Below, piece after piece: positions 6,929 through 17,103 of a DNA stretch of 64,000 nucleotides (positions are counted from its first letter, which is position 1; each line of letters begins with the position of its first letter). This DNA is from Deefgea rivuli DSM 18356. GTDB lineage: Bacteria > Pseudomonadota > Gammaproteobacteria > Burkholderiales > Chitinibacteraceae. The DNA is taken from assembly GCF_000620145.1 (NCBI RefSeq), contig NZ_JHVM01000009.1:1-64000 (forward strand), written 5' to 3'. The position numbers and the translations under genes were made by a program. A model generated the notes under the pieces. The model had not been told where the DNA came from. It saw nothing but the letters and a program-made list of their open reading frames with translations, and did no database searches.

Positions 6929-7984
6929 ATGGCAACCTTGATTCGCCAACATGCTGGATTTTTTTGCAACTGGCGTACTGATTTACCGTTATTACTTGGT
7001 GTGAATGCGGTGATTGCGCTGCTGTTGACCTTGATCGACGAGCGCACGACGCTGATTGATAATCTGATTATTTCCAATTGCATCGGCTTTTGCATTTGGG
7101 GCAGTAATACGCTGCTGTCTTGGTGGCTGGGTGATAAATTGTCTTGGCCGTGGCGGATGGCGATCGCTGCTCCGCCGAGTTTATTGGCTGGGTTTAAACT
7201 AGGCTCACTGTTTGGTGCGTCGGATGTATTGGCTATTTTGCTGCATACGCCTGAGCAAGCTTGGCGCTGGGTGGCGATTGCCGTGTTGGTTTCAAGTTGC
7301 GCCAGTGCCTTTTTTATTGTGCTGTTTCATGCGCAAAAATATCGTGCCGAGCTAGAAGCCGAGCGCCGCGTGCTGGCTGAAGTGCAGCAAGCCGAAACCG
7401 CAGCGCAATTGGCAATGCTGCAAGCGCAGATCGAGCCGCATTTTTTGTTTAATACCTTAGCGAATTTGCAAAGCCTGATTGGCAGCGATCCAGCAATGGC
7501 GCAAACCATGCTCAATCATTTGAATGATTACCTGCACGCCAGCCTAAAACGTACTCGCCAAACGACAACAACTTTGGCTGAAGAAATTGATTTGGTGAGT
7601 GCTTTGTTGGCGATTCAGTCTGTTCGTTTGGGCGATCGACTGCAATATTCCTTGAACGTACCAGAAGCTTTACGTCTTGCCACGTTGCCGCCGCTGCTGC
7701 TGCAACCACTGGTTGAAAATGCGCTTGAGCACGGTATCGAGCCGGCGATTATCGGTGGCCGAATCGATATCGACGTGGAGCAAGACGGCGAGCAATTGCG
7801 GATTTGCGTGAGCGACACGGGTTTGGGTTTGGACGTAAGCAGTGTTACTGAGTCGGGCATCGGCTTAGCCAATGTCCGCGCCCGTTTAGATAAACTCTAC
7901 GGCAGCCAAGCCCAGCTGGTGTTGCGCCCCAATACACCCAGCGGCGTCATTGCTGAGCTGATTTTCCCGTTGGAAATGAAATAA
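6929..7984 (+). CDS. LytS/AlgZ-type sensor histidine kinase
   Basis: The start at 6929 (MATLIRQH) is preferred because GAG lies just upstream; an in-frame ATG at 6872 would add 19 residues with no better signal. Four hydrophobic segments (roughly residues 17-35, 48-66, 80-105 and 114-135) are followed by a short coiled coil (ELEAERRVLAEVQQAE). Next comes a His_kinase domain with the phosphoacceptor in QIEPHFLFNTLANLQ (H171), and a HATPase with LVENALEHG and DTGLGLD, ending LIFPLEMK. Such kinases phosphorylate LytTR regulators; the regulator gene follows at 8217. No periplasmic sensor domain is present, so sensing is likely within the membrane. Confidence 0.9.
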   Translation: MATLIRQHAGFFCNWRTDLPLLLGVNAVIALLLTLIDERTTLIDNLIISNCIGFCIWGSNTLLSWWLGDKLSWPWRMAIAAPPSLLAGFKLGSLFGASDVLAILLHTPEQAWRWVAIAVLVSSCASAFFIVLFHAQKYRAELEAERRVLAEVQQAETAAQLAMLQAQIEPHFLFNTLANLQSLIGSDPAMAQTMLNHLNDYLHASLKRTRQTTTTLAEEIDLVSALLAIQSVRLGDRLQYSLNVPEALRLATLPPLLLQPLVENALEHGIEPAIIGGRIDIDVEQDGEQLRICVSDTGLGLDVSSVTESGIGLANVRARLDKLYGSQAQLVLRPNTPSGVIAELIFPLEMK

Positions 7985-8008
7985 CTAACATTACAAAGTC
8001 AAAAGCAG

Positions 8009-8181
8009 GGAACACGAAAGGCACGAAAAGAAGAGCGAAAAACACATGAATAAGGCCGTGATTTCCTAGGGTGGCTTAGGCCCTTATTGAATGTCTTTTT
8101 GGCGATGCGGCAACATGGCCGTAGCCCATCATTGTTTTGTTCGTGTTTTTTTTGTTCTTCTTTTCGTGCCTTTCGTGTTCC
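8009..8181. repeat. CACGAAA-type inverted repeat element, copy 1
   Basis: A 25-base arm (8009-8033, beginning GGAACACGAAAGGCACG) has its exact reverse complement at 8157-8181. The element fills the gap between kinase and regulator genes and would form a long hairpin in their transcript. Related elements lie at 23443-23565 and 29960-30047. Confidence 0.85.
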
Positions 8182-8216
8182 AATTTTTTTTGCTGTTAAT
8201 TTTTAGGGAATCTCAA

Positions 8217-8957
8217 ATGCCGACTGCCGTCATTGCTGATGATGAACCGCTACTCATTGCGGCGTTTACTGAGCGCATCCGCACGCTGTGGCCGGATTTA
8301 GAAATTGTCGGCATTGCAAAAAATGGCATTGAAGCGCTGGCGCAGATTAGCCAATTGCAGCCGGACTTTGCATTTTTGGATATTCGAATGCCAGGTTTGA
8401 CGGGTTTGCAGGTGGCGGAAAATATTCGTGATACACGGGTGATTTTTGTGACTGCGTTTGATGAATATGCGGTGGCGGCATTTGAAACTTGTGCGGTCGA
8501 TTACTTGCTGAAACCCGTTAGCGATGTGCGTTTGGCGCAGTGTATGGCACGTTTGCAGCGCGATATTCGCCTCCCTGATTTGAAGGGAAATTTGGCGCGG
8601 CTGAGTCGAGAGCTAGCAGCGCCGCCGCTGGCGTATTTGCAATGGTTGACCGTCAGTTTGGCCGATACGACGCGGCTGATTGCCATTGATGAGGTACGTT
8701 ATTTTCAAGCGACCGAGAAATACACTGAAGTCGTCACCGCGAATGGGCGATTTTTGATTCGTACTTCTTTAAAAGAATTGCTGCCGCAGCTTAATCCGCA
8801 ACGATTCTCACAAATACATCGTAGCTATATTGTTTGCCTGCCTGCGATTGCCAAAATCGAAAAGGACATTTTGGGGCGGCACACGATTTATCTGAAAGAC
8901 AGCGACACCACATTGCCGCTGAGCCGCAGCCATGCGGCGCAGTTTAAGCAGATGTAA
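8217..8957 (+). CDS. LytTR-family response regulator (AlgR/LytT-like)
   Basis: 246 residues. The start at 8217 follows AGGGA; the frame is open to 8091, but that extension is translation of an inverted repeat. The receiver domain opens PTAVIADDEPLL with acidic pocket D8/D9, phosphoacceptor D55 in FAFLDIRMPG, and FVTAFDEYA and LLKPV at the end. A LytTR DNA-binding domain covers about 150-246 (IDEVRYFQATEKYTEV, RTSLKELLPQL, FSQIHRSYIV). It is the partner of the upstream kinase. Regulators of this class in gammaproteobacteria control alginate, pili or envelope genes; targets here are unknown. Confidence 0.9.
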   Translation: MPTAVIADDEPLLIAAFTERIRTLWPDLEIVGIAKNGIEALAQISQLQPDFAFLDIRMPGLTGLQVAENIRDTRVIFVTAFDEYAVAAFETCAVDYLLKPVSDVRLAQCMARLQRDIRLPDLKGNLARLSRELAAPPLAYLQWLTVSLADTTRLIAIDEVRYFQATEKYTEVVTANGRFLIRTSLKELLPQLNPQRFSQIHRSYIVCLPAIAKIEKDILGRHTIYLKDSDTTLPLSRSHAAQFKQM

Positions 8958-8965
8958 TCAGGTGA

Positions 8966-9571
8966 TTAATGTTCAACAATATGTTGAATCGTTTGTCTAA
9001 GCACGGTGAGCACTTCATCGCGCTCTAGGCGCTGGCTCACCAAGCTGCGCAGACCAAATCCCTGAAACAGCGCAATGATGGCTTCGGCGCGCGCATTCAT
9101 CATGGCGACGGGCAGTGGCTTGAGAGAGCCACGCGCTTTGAGCATGAGCTGATAGCTCAGCACGCAAAGCTCACGATCTGATTCTTGCAAAATTGCTGCG
9201 ATATTTGGATTGCGTGTCGCTTCGGTGAGAATTTCCAATTGTAGCGAGATATTTTTCGCATCCATACTTTCATCCAAACCGCTGGCCGCATGATCGAGCA
9301 TCGCTTGGATCGTGTTGTCGGCATCAATCAGCGATTGCAAAATAAGGCGGTTTTTGTCTTGTTCGAAAGTGACAAACGCGCCAATGATTGCTTCTTTGTT
9401 TTCAAAGTAATGATAAATATGCCCGACACTCATGCCTGCTGCGCGGGCGATATTGGCCATGCTGGCGCCATGAAAACCGGATTGGCGAAAGCACTGTGCC
9501 GCCGCGCATAAAACTTGATTGCGGCGCACTTCGGTTTTACAGGGCGGGTTAGCTTGAGTGTTGTTTGTCAT
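8966..9571 (-). CDS. TetR-family repressor, probable regulator of the divergent efflux operon
   Basis: The ATG at 9571 (MTNNTQ) is chosen; a GTG at 9583 would add four residues, and neither has a good ribosome-binding site. The product is about 201 residues. The N-terminal TetR helix-turn-helix is clear (RRNQVLCAAAQCFRQSGFHG, then NIARAAGMSVGHIYHYFENKEAII). The C-terminal half is a ligand-binding helical domain of variable sequence. The gene is divergent from an RND efflux operon, and a perfect 18-bp palindrome lies between them (9655-9672). By analogy with AcrR and TtgR it should repress the pump and be released by pump substrates. Confidence 0.9.
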   Translation of the reverse strand: MTNNTQANPPCKTEVRRNQVLCAAAQCFRQSGFHGASMANIARAAGMSVGHIYHYFENKEAIIGAFVTFEQDKNRLILQSLIDADNTIQAMLDHAASGLDESMDAKNISLQLEILTEATRNPNIAAILQESDRELCVLSYQLMLKARGSLKPLPVAMMNARAEAIIALFQGFGLRSLVSQRLERDEVLTVLRQTIQHIVEH

Positions 9572-9654
9572 GGCTTTGTACACAGAATTGATGAAGATGC
9601 AATTGCGATATTTTCCGCATTGTACCCGCTTGTTTCATTGTCACAAAGTATTAT

Positions 9655-9672
9655 AGAATGAACGTTCATTCT
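9655..9672. promoter_or_regulatory. Probable TetR-family operator
   Basis: AGAATGAACGTTCATTCT is a perfect 18-bp palindrome in the 160-base divergent gap between the repressor and the efflux operon. Its core AATGAACGTTCATT is a form common among TetR-family operators. Its position would allow control of both directions. Confidence 0.8.
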
Positions 9673-9745
9673 AATTTAATGGGCGGCTGTTCGCGTCGCT
9701 CAAGATGGGCTCAGGGTTAATAGACCCTAACTAGTGAGAAAAAAT

Positions 9746-10939
9746 ATGAAAACCAAGCTTAGAGCTTTACCGCAAGCGCTGACTTTAGTGGCGCTCGGTG
9801 TGATATTGGCAGGGTGCAGTGGCGGCGACAAATCCGGAGCGGGCGGGCAGGGCGGCGCGCCAGAAGTGAGTATCGTGACGATTCAGCCGACGGCGCAACA
9901 AATCGAACGCGAATTACCCGGTCGTACCAGCCCTTACCGTGTGGCAGAAATTCGCCCGCAAGTGGGCGGCATCGTGCAAAAGCGCTTGTTTACCGAAGGT
10001 GGCAATGTCAAAGCTGGTGAATTGCTCTATCAAATCAATCCCGAGGTGTATCAAGCGGCGTTTGATAGCGCAAAAGCAACTTTGGATCGGGCTGAAGCCA
10101 GTTTGGTAACCCTGAAACTTAAAGCAGAACGCTATAAAGACCTCGTTGCGATCAATGGTGTGAGCAAGCAAGAATTTGACGATGCCCAAGCGGCGAAGCA
10201 GCAGGCGCAAGCCGATGTCGCCGCCGCGCGAGCGGCTGTGGATGGCGCGAAAATCAATTTAACGTATAGCCGAGTTACCTCACCGATTAGTGGCGTGATT
10301 GGCAAATCATCGGTGACCGAGGGGGCTCTATTGAGCGTGGGTCAGGTCGCGCCTTTGGCGACAGTGCAGCAACTCGATCCGATGTATGTCGATATTAGCC
10401 AGTCGAGTGCCGAGTTATTGCGTTTGAAGCGCGAATTCGGGCATTTGGTCGGCAAATCGGGGATCCCGGTGAGTATTATTTTGGAAGATGGTAGCTTGCA
10501 CAAAGAAGCAGGCAAATTGGAATTCACTGATGTGACAGTGGATGCGGGGACGGGGTCGGTGAGCTTGCGCGTGTTGGTGCCGAATCCTCAGCATGATTTA
10601 TTACCGGGCATGTTTGTTCGCGCGCGTTTGCAGCAGGCCGAAGTGAAAGATGCGCTTTTGGTGCCGCAGCAAGCGTTGAGCCGCACGCCGACGGGTGAAG
10701 CTCGAGTGATGTTGGTGGGGGCTGGCGATAAAGTAGAGGCGCGCACCGTGACGGCCAATCGCACGATAGGCAATAGCTGGTTGGTCAGCCAAGGTTTGAA
10801 AGCCGGTGATCGCGTTATTGTTGAAGGTTTGCAAAAAATTCAACCCGGTATTGCCGTGAAGACTATAGCAGCCAAGCTTGATAAAGCAATACCCAATGGT
10901 GCCAGTGCAGTCGCTTCAGCGCCAGCTGTAGCACATTAA
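9746..10939 (+). CDS. RND efflux periplasmic adaptor lipoprotein (AcrA/MexA-like)
   Basis: 397 residues from ATG 9746; an in-frame GTG twelve bases earlier is the alternative. The lipoprotein signal peptide ends in a lipobox (LAGC, Cys at about 24), so the protein is tethered to the inner membrane facing the periplasm. Next come the membrane-fusion domains: [20 protein letters not shown] (lipoyl half 1), a long alpha-hairpin from about 95 to 165, [13 protein letters not shown] (lipoyl half 2), a beta-barrel, and the membrane-proximal domain ending in [15 protein letters not shown]. It joins the pump encoded 11 bases downstream to the outer-membrane channel. Confidence 0.95.
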   Translation: MKTKLRALPQALTLVALGVILAGCSGGDKSGAGGQGGAPEVSIVTIQPTAQQIERELPGRTSPYRVAEIRPQVGGIVQKRLFTEGGNVKAGELLYQINPEVYQAAFDSAKATLDRAEASLVTLKLKAERYKDLVAINGVSKQEFDDAQAAKQQAQADVAAARAAVDGAKINLTYSRVTSPISGVIGKSSVTEGALLSVGQVAPLATVQQLDPMYVDISQSSAELLRLKREFGHLVGKSGIPVSIILEDGSLHKEAGKLEFTDVTVDAGTGSVSLRVLVPNPQHDLLPGMFVRARLQQAEVKDALLVPQQALSRTPTGEARVMLVGAGDKVEARTVTANRTIGNSWLVSQGLKAGDRVIVEGLQKIQPGIAVKTIAAKLDKAIPNGASAVASAPAVAH

Positions 10940-10950
10940 GGAGTTTTTTC

Positions 10951-13900
10951 ATGGCACGTTTTTTTATTGATCGCCCCATTTTTGCATGGGTGATTGCGCT
11001 GATTATTATGCTGGCTGGATTGTTGTCGATCCGTAGTCTGCCCGTTGAGCAATATCCTGCGGTGGCGCCACCAGCAGTAACGATTTCTGCGATGTTCCCA
11101 GGTGCTTCGGCGCAAACAGTGGAAGATTCGGTCACGCAAGTGATTGAGCAGAAAATGCAGGGGATTGACCGCCTCCGCTATATCAAATCAAGTAGCGATC
11201 AAAACGGCAGTGTGAATATCACGCTGAGTTTTGAAGCCGGTACCGATCCTGATATTGCCCAAGTTCAGGTGCAAAACAAATTGCAATTGGCGATGCCAAG
11301 ATTGCCGCAAGAAGTGCAATCGCAAGGAATTAGCGTTTCAAAATCATCATCCAGCTTTTTGATGGTACTGGGTTTTGTGTCGAGCGATGGCAGTTTAAGC
11401 CGCACTGACTTGGCCGATTATGTGGCGGCCAACTTGCAAGATCAGTTGAGCCGTGTGAATGGTGTTGGTGATGTGCAATTGTTTGGTGCGCAATATGCAA
11501 TGCGAATCTGGCTGGATCCGATCAAACTGAGCCAGTATCAGCTCACGACGATGGATGTGGTTAGCGCGGTTAAAGCGCAAAACGCGCAGATTTCTGGCGG
11601 CCAGTTAGGCGGTGCGCCTTCGGTTGTCGGGCAGCGCTTGAATGCCGCGATTATCGCGCAAACGCGTTTGCAATCGCCGGAAGAGTTTGGCCGCATCTTG
11701 CTCAGAAGTAATGCCAATGGCGGACAGGTTCGCCTATCGGACGTGGCGTTTATTGAGCTGGGTGCCGAAGATTATTCGATCGATAGCCGCTTTAACGGTA
11801 AACCGGCCACTGGTCTGGCGGTGAAGCTGGCAACGGGGGCGAATGCGCTGGCGACTGCCAATGCAGTGCGTGCCAAAGTTGCGGAAATGCAGCCCTATTT
11901 CCCTACGTCAATGCAAGTGGTTTTCCCGTATGACACGACGCCATTCGTGAAGATTTCGATCGAAGAAGTAGTGAAAACACTGCTAGAAGCGATGGTGTTG
12001 GTGTTTTTGGTGATGTATTTATTCCTGCAAAATTTCCGTGCGACCTTGATTCCAACGATTGCAGTGCCGGTGGTTTTGCTCGGTACGTTTGGTGTGATGG
12101 CGGCGCTGGGCTTTTCGATCAATACGCTAACGATGTTCGGGATGGTGTTGGCGATTGGTTTGCTGGTGGATGATGCGATTGTCGTCGTCGAAAACGTTGA
12201 GCGCGTGATGAGCGAAGAGGGCTTGTCGCCCAAAGAAGCCACGCGCAAATCGATGGATCAGATTACTGGCGCGCTGGTCGGCATTGCGCTGGTGCTGTCG
12301 GCGGTGTTCGTGCCGATGGCGTTCTTTGGTGGCTCGACCGGCGTGATTTATCGCCAGTTTTCGGTGACTGTCGTCGCGGCGATGTTGCTGTCGGTGCTGG
12401 TGGCGATGACATTGTCGCCAGCGCTGTGCGCGACGCTGCTCAAGCCAATTGAAAAAGGTCACACTTACGGCGAAACCGGTTTCTTTGGTTGGTTTAACCG
12501 CATGTTTGATCGCAACAATCTGCGTTATCAGAATGTGGTGCGGCGCTGGTTGAAGCACACGGGTCGCTATATGGTCATTTATTTGGTGATTGTGGCGGTG
12601 ATGGGCGTGCTCTTTGTGCGGATGCCCACATCGTTTCTACCCGAAGAAGATCAAGGGATTTTGTTCTCGATGGTGACGTTGCCACCAGGCAGTACACAAG
12701 AGCAAACCGTGGCAGTGCTGAAAAAAGTAGAAGATCACTTTTTGAAAGATGAAGCCAATAATGTCGCATCAATCTTTACGGTTGCTGGCTTTAGCTTTGG
12801 TGGTAGTGGGCAAAATGCCGGTTTAGGCTTTGTGCAGCTTAAAGATTGGTCTGAGCGGCGCGGCGCGGAGCAGGGTGTTGGCGCAATTGCGGGCCGTGCG
12901 ATGGGCGCGTTTAGCCAGATCAAAGAAGCGATGGTGTTTGCATTTGCACCGCCAGCGATTGTTGAGTTGGGTAATGCCAGCGGTTTTGAATTGCAATTGC
13001 AAGATCGCGGCGGTGTGGGTCATGCCAAATTGATGGAAGCGCGCAATATGCTGCTGGGCATGGCCGCGAAAGATCCAAATGTCGTCGCGGTGCGCCCGAA
13101 TGGGCAGGATGATTCACCGCAATTGCGTTTGAATATCGATCAAAGCAAAGCCACGGCACAGGGTTTGAGTATTTCTGATATCAATCAAACCTTGTCGACC
13201 GCTTGGGGCTCGGCGTATGTGAATGACTTTATTGATCGCGGCCGCGTGAAAAAAGTGTATTTGCAAGCCGATGCACCGTTCCGTATGCAGCCAGAAAACT
13301 TAAATGACTGGCAGGTTCGTAATGCCAATGGCCAGATGGTGCCGTTCTCGGCGTTTGCTTCGACGAGCTGGGAATACGGCCCGCCATTGCTGAACCGCTA
13401 TAACAGCGTGCCAACGATCAATATCCAAGGCGCTGCGGCTCTGGGCAAAAGCTCAGGGGATGCAATGCTGGCGATGGAAGCGATGATTGCTAAATTGCCG
13501 CCGGGAATTGGTTACGAGTGGACGGGCTTGTCACTAGAAGAGCGTGAATCGGGCGATCAAGCTCCCGCTTTGTATGCGCTGTCTTTGTTGATTGTTTTCT
13601 TATGTTTGGCGGCCTTGTATGAAAGCTGGTCAATTCCGTTTGCGGTGATGTTGGTCGTACCTTTGGGCGTGATTGGTGCTTTATTGGCGGCAACGGGGCG
13701 CGGTTTATCGAATGACGTGTATTTCCAAGTGGGCTTGCTGACAACGATTGGATTGGCGACGAAGAACGCGATTTTGATTGTTGAATTTGCTAAAGATCTG
13801 CATGAACAAGGGCAAGATCTAATCAGCGCCACGCTGGATGCGATTCGGATGCGTTTGCGGCCGATTTTGATGACTTCATTGGCGTTTGCTTTCGGTGTAT

Positions 13901-14082
13901 TGCCACTGGTGATCAGTAATGGCGCGGGTTCAGGCAGTCAAAATGCGATTGGTACTGGCGTATTGGGCGGCATGATTAGCGCCACGGTACTGGGGATTTT
14001 CTTTGTGCCGGTGTTCTTTGTTTGGGTACGCAGTCGCTTTAGCGGCCGCAAAATTCAAGCTAAGTCCAGCGAGCAGGAGTAA
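10951..14082 (+). CDS. RND multidrug efflux permease (AcrB/MexB-like, HAE1)
   Basis: 1043 residues, the normal length for AcrB. It begins [20 protein letters not shown], as in hydrophobe/amphiphile RND pumps. The proton-relay aspartate pair is visible in TM4 ([17 protein letters not shown]), and the [20 protein letters not shown] segment is conserved. Two large periplasmic loops follow TM1 and TM7, and [17 protein letters not shown] and [13 protein letters not shown] mark the C-terminal bundle. It is the proton-driven drug antiporter of the inner membrane, in an operon with adaptor (upstream) and channel (3-base gap downstream). The class exports dyes, detergents and antibiotics; the actual substrates are unknown. 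Confidence 0.97.
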   Translation: MARFFIDRPIFAWVIALIIMLAGLLSIRSLPVEQYPAVAPPAVTISAMFPGASAQTVEDSVTQVIEQKMQGIDRLRYIKSSSDQNGSVNITLSFEAGTDPDIAQVQVQNKLQLAMPRLPQEVQSQGISVSKSSSSFLMVLGFVSSDGSLSRTDLADYVAANLQDQLSRVNGVGDVQLFGAQYAMRIWLDPIKLSQYQLTTMDVVSAVKAQNAQISGGQLGGAPSVVGQRLNAAIIAQTRLQSPEEFGRILLRSNANGGQVRLSDVAFIELGAEDYSIDSRFNGKPATGLAVKLATGANALATANAVRAKVAEMQPYFPTSMQVVFPYDTTPFVKISIEEVVKTLLEAMVLVFLVMYLFLQNFRATLIPTIAVPVVLLGTFGVMAALGFSINTLTMFGMVLAIGLLVDDAIVVVENVERVMSEEGLSPKEATRKSMDQITGALVGIALVLSAVFVPMAFFGGSTGVIYRQFSVTVVAAMLLSVLVAMTLSPALCATLLKPIEKGHTYGETGFFGWFNRMFDRNNLRYQNVVRRWLKHTGRYMVIYLVIVAVMGVLFVRMPTSFLPEEDQGILFSMVTLPPGSTQEQTVAVLKKVEDHFLKDEANNVASIFTVAGFSFGGSGQNAGLGFVQLKDWSERRGAEQGVGAIAGRAMGAFSQIKEAMVFAFAPPAIVELGNASGFELQLQDRGGVGHAKLMEARNMLLGMAAKDPNVVAVRPNGQDDSPQLRLNIDQSKATAQGLSISDINQTLSTAWGSAYVNDFIDRGRVKKVYLQADAPFRMQPENLNDWQVRNANGQMVPFSAFASTSWEYGPPLLNRYNSVPTINIQGAAALGKSSGDAMLAMEAMIAKLPPGIGYEWTGLSLEERESGDQAPALYALSLLIVFLCLAALYESWSIPFAVMLVVPLGVIGALLAATGRGLSNDVYFQVGLLTTIGLATKNAILIVEFAKDLHEQGQDLISATLDAIRMRLRPILMTSLAFAFGVLPLVISNGAGSGSQNAIGTGVLGGMISATVLGIFFVPVFFVWVRSRFSGRKIQAKSSEQE

Positions 14083-14085
14083 GAC

Positions 14086-15516
14086 ATGCAGCTAAAAATG
14101 AAATATGGCGTAATGGCCACGGTAATGCTCACGCTGTTGGGAGGTTGCGCCAATTTGGCACCGGATTACCAGCAGCCGATGGCGCCTGTTCCGGCTGGTT
14201 TTGTAAATGCCGATGGGTATATTAATAAAGGCTCTGATAAAGAAGCTCTTCATGCCAATACCCATGATGTTAATCAATGGAAGCAGGTGTTTGTTGATCC
14301 GCAATTGCAAGCAGCGATTGTGCAGTCACTAGAAAATAATCGTGACTGGCGAATTGCGATGCTCAATGTGAGTAAAGCTCGGGCGCAATATCAGTTGAGC
14401 GATGCTGAGCGTTGGCCTAGCGTGGATGCCAAAGGTAGCGGCACGAATCAACGGATTCCAACGACATCTTCAGGCGCAGCGGATTCCTATATCGCTCGCT
14501 CTTACGGTGCGAATGTGGGTATTACGAGTTTTGAGCTGGACTTTTTTGGTCGAGTGAAAAATCTAAATGAAGCCGCTTTAAGCCAATATATGGCAACGAC
14601 AGAAGCGCAGCGCAGCGCGCGTTTGAGCTTGATTGCGAATGTGGCGAATGGCTGGTATAGCTTGGCTGCCGAGCAAGAACGCTTGAAGGTCGCCGAAGCC
14701 ACTTTAGAGAGTCGGCAAGCATCTTTCACGCTGATTGAGCGGCGCTTTGCGGTGGGCGTCATCGGCGAGCTAGATTTGCGCGAAGCCCAAACGCTGAAGG
14801 AAAGTGCTGCGGTGGATGTGGCACGTTTTAAAAGCCAAATGCAGCAAGCGCGTAATGCCTTGCAACTCTTAGTTGGCGCGCCGGTTGAGGTCGCCAGTTT
14901 GCCTGCGGGTTGGCAAGAGCAGTCTGTACCTGGCGTGCCGAGCATTCCTGCTAATTTGGCATCCAGTGTATTGTTGCAACGCCCTGATGTATTGCAAGCC
15001 GAGCAACAATTGCGCGCGGCTAATGCCAATATCGGCGCAGCGCGTGCCGCGTTTTTCCCTAGCATTACGTTGACAGCGAATGCAGGAACGGCGAGTGCTG
15101 AGTTGGGTAATTTGTTTAAGGCGGGCAGTGGTGCGTGGCTATTTATGCCGCAAATCAATTTGCCGATTTTTGACGGTGGCCGCAATCAAGCGAATTTGGA
15201 CGTAGCCAAAGTCGAGCGTGATTTGGCGCTGGCGAATTATGAAAAAGCGATTCAAAGTGGTTTTCGTGAAGTGGCGGATGGTTTAGTACAAATCGACGGC
15301 GACAGCGCACAATTGCAAGCGCAAGCGCGGGTACTGAAATCCAGTCAGCAAGCGCTAACTATCGCTGAGGCGCGTTTCCAAAAAGGCGTATCGGGCTTTC
15401 TGGAAGTGCTGATCGCCAAACGCAGCTACTATGCCGCGCAATTGGTGATGATTAATTTGCAGCAACAACAGGCGGCCAATCAGATTGGTTTGTATAAGGC
15501 GCTGGCGCTGTATTGA
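14086..15516 (+). CDS. Outer-membrane efflux channel lipoprotein (OprM/NodT family)
   Basis: 476 residues with a lipoprotein signal and lipobox (LLGGC). The mature start NLAPDYQQP is typical of OprM/CmeC relatives. Two TolC-like repeats follow, each with paired coiled-coil helices: DAERWPSVDAKGSG and ELDFFGRVKNLNEA in the first, ARAAFFPSITLTANAG and NLPIFDGGRNQANLDVAKVE in the second. AGGAG precedes the ATG, close to the permease stop, showing translational linkage. It forms the trimeric exit duct of the pump. A strong terminator ends the operon 26 bases downstream. Confidence 0.96.
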   Translation: MQLKMKYGVMATVMLTLLGGCANLAPDYQQPMAPVPAGFVNADGYINKGSDKEALHANTHDVNQWKQVFVDPQLQAAIVQSLENNRDWRIAMLNVSKARAQYQLSDAERWPSVDAKGSGTNQRIPTTSSGAADSYIARSYGANVGITSFELDFFGRVKNLNEAALSQYMATTEAQRSARLSLIANVANGWYSLAAEQERLKVAEATLESRQASFTLIERRFAVGVIGELDLREAQTLKESAAVDVARFKSQMQQARNALQLLVGAPVEVASLPAGWQEQSVPGVPSIPANLASSVLLQRPDVLQAEQQLRAANANIGAARAAFFPSITLTANAGTASAELGNLFKAGSGAWLFMPQINLPIFDGGRNQANLDVAKVERDLALANYEKAIQSGFREVADGLVQIDGDSAQLQAQARVLKSSQQALTIAEARFQKGVSGFLEVLIAKRSYYAAQLVMINLQQQQAANQIGLYKALALY

Positions 15517-15541
15517 TCGTGTTGAAGTTGTAGCGAAAAAT

Positions 15542-15568
15542 AAAAACCCCGCATTCTGCGGGGTTTTT
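15542..15568 (+). terminator. Rho-independent terminator of the efflux operon
   Basis: AAAAACCCCGC and GCGGGGTTTTT pair perfectly around ATTCT. It follows the OprM-like stop by 25 bases. Confidence 0.92.
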
Positions 15569-15649
15569 ATTTGCTTTATATGAATCTCAATATTGATGGG
15601 TATTGCGATGTAGCAATTATTCAATAAAGGCTACAAGCAAATACCCTAC

Positions 15650-16993
15650 TTATAAGAAGCGCGATAGCAAACGATCTGCGCGGATTCGGGAAAGTCGAGT
15701 CAGAAGTTTTTTTACTTTCTCGGGATAGGCGATCAGTGTTTCCAGCTCACGATAGTGTGTGATGCGCTGCGTATGTTGCCGAATCTGGTTTTGCTCGATT
15801 TTCGCGCTGGCAGCGAGTTCGTGCTGTGGATCGTGAATGAGTAGCGCATTTTCTAAATCGAGGCTAAACGCGCGCGGGTTCAGATTGTTGCCGGTGAGCA
15901 ATTGATAATCGTCGTCGATCCAAATGCCTTTTAAGTGGTAGCTATTGCCCACATCATTCCACAGCAAAATATTTAGCTGCCCGCTTTGGATGGCGCTTTG
16001 CTGGGCTTTGGCAAAACGGCGCAAGTTCATTTCATACAAATACGGCAGCGCGCCAATGGTTTTGAATGGCTCGCTCGGCGGAATGTAAAAATCGTTGGCG
16101 GTTTTGTCGCCGATGATAATGTCGACGGTGATGCCTTTTTTAAGCTGCTGTTTAATCGCTTTGGTGACGCTGCGCGGCAAATTAAAGTAGGGCGTGCAAA
16201 TAGTGATGTGCTGCTCGGCAGCGCTGATGAGTTTGACGATCAGCCGATTGAGCGGGTTGCGTTGCCCCACGCCGACCAGCGGCGTAATGGCCAATTGCTG
16301 CTGTTGCTGGCTACTACCGCTGAGGTTGTAGCGCGCGGCTTTTAAATGCTGGCGAAAGTGGCGGATGGTACTGCGAATATCTTTGGTGCTCGGAATCGGG
16401 GCGCGATCAAGTCGGTGAACCGCAGTTTGGCTCAGTAGCGCGTCTTGAATAAATTGCACCATCGCATTGGCCAGCAAAGAATTGCGTAGCAAATGGTAGC
16501 GGTCGGCACGGTAGCGATCACCAACGTGCAGGTACACATTATTCAAACTCGCACCGCTATAAATCACCGTGTCGTCGATGATAAAACCTTTTAAATGCAG
16601 CACGCCGAGCAGTTCACGCGTTTGCACCGGTATGCCATAAATCGGTACTTCGATATTGTGCTGTTGGGCTTCTTGTTGATACCAGCCCGCATTGCCCGAC
16701 TGCGCCGCAGCGCCAATCAAGCCACGCTGCGCACGATGCCAATCAACCAGCACTGCGATATCGAGCTTGGGCTGACGCGCTTTGGCGGCATACAGCGCGG
16801 CCAGAATCTCGGCACCGGCTTCGTCCTGTTGCAAATACAAGGCGGCAATATAAATGCGCTGTTCCGCTTGGGCGATTTGTTCGAGTAGGCGAGTGCGAAA
16901 TTGTGCCGTCGATGACAAAATTTCAACATCGACAGCGGCTTGTGGAAAGCTGGGCAGGGCACGTAAAAATGAGCGGGGAGATTCAAATAGCAT
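15650..16993 (-). CDS. pssA: CDP-diacylglycerol-serine O-phosphatidyltransferase (PssA, PLD type)
   Basis: 447 residues, a phospholipase-D superfamily protein with two HKD half-sites: HLKGFIIDDTVIYSGASLNN (first, about residue 135) and HLKGIWIDDDYQLLTGNN (second, about 350). Each has the H-x-K-x4-D catalytic pattern. Spacing and overall length match E. coli-type (subclass I) phosphatidylserine synthase, which makes phosphatidylserine from CDP-diacylglycerol and serine, the first step to phosphatidylethanolamine. The protein is peripheral, with no membrane segments. Head-to-head genes are absent on both sides. Cardiolipin synthases share the fold but have N-terminal membrane helices that are missing here. 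Confidence 0.88.
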   Translation of the reverse strand: MLFESPRSFLRALPSFPQAAVDVEILSSTAQFRTRLLEQIAQAEQRIYIAALYLQQDEAGAEILAALYAAKARQPKLDIAVLVDWHRAQRGLIGAAAQSGNAGWYQQEAQQHNIEVPIYGIPVQTRELLGVLHLKGFIIDDTVIYSGASLNNVYLHVGDRYRADRYHLLRNSLLANAMVQFIQDALLSQTAVHRLDRAPIPSTKDIRSTIRHFRQHLKAARYNLSGSSQQQQQLAITPLVGVGQRNPLNRLIVKLISAAEQHITICTPYFNLPRSVTKAIKQQLKKGITVDIIIGDKTANDFYIPPSEPFKTIGALPYLYEMNLRRFAKAQQSAIQSGQLNILLWNDVGNSYHLKGIWIDDDYQLLTGNNLNPRAFSLDLENALLIHDPQHELAASAKIEQNQIRQHTQRITHYRELETLIAYPEKVKKLLTRLSRIRADRLLSRFL

Positions 16994-17103
16994 GCGGACC
17001 TACGAGAGGATCGATATCGGTGACATATTGGGGCGGTGGGCTTAATTTCAAGCGCAGCCCCACCTGCAAGGGGGCGTTAAAAAAAGCAGGCTTTTGATGA
17101 TCT

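Noticed and set aside
14502-15185. 227-codon open frame opposite the efflux channel gene
   Set aside because: Shadow of a strongly supported coding strand; composition is Ser/Lys/Ala/Cys-rich nonsense without a start signal.
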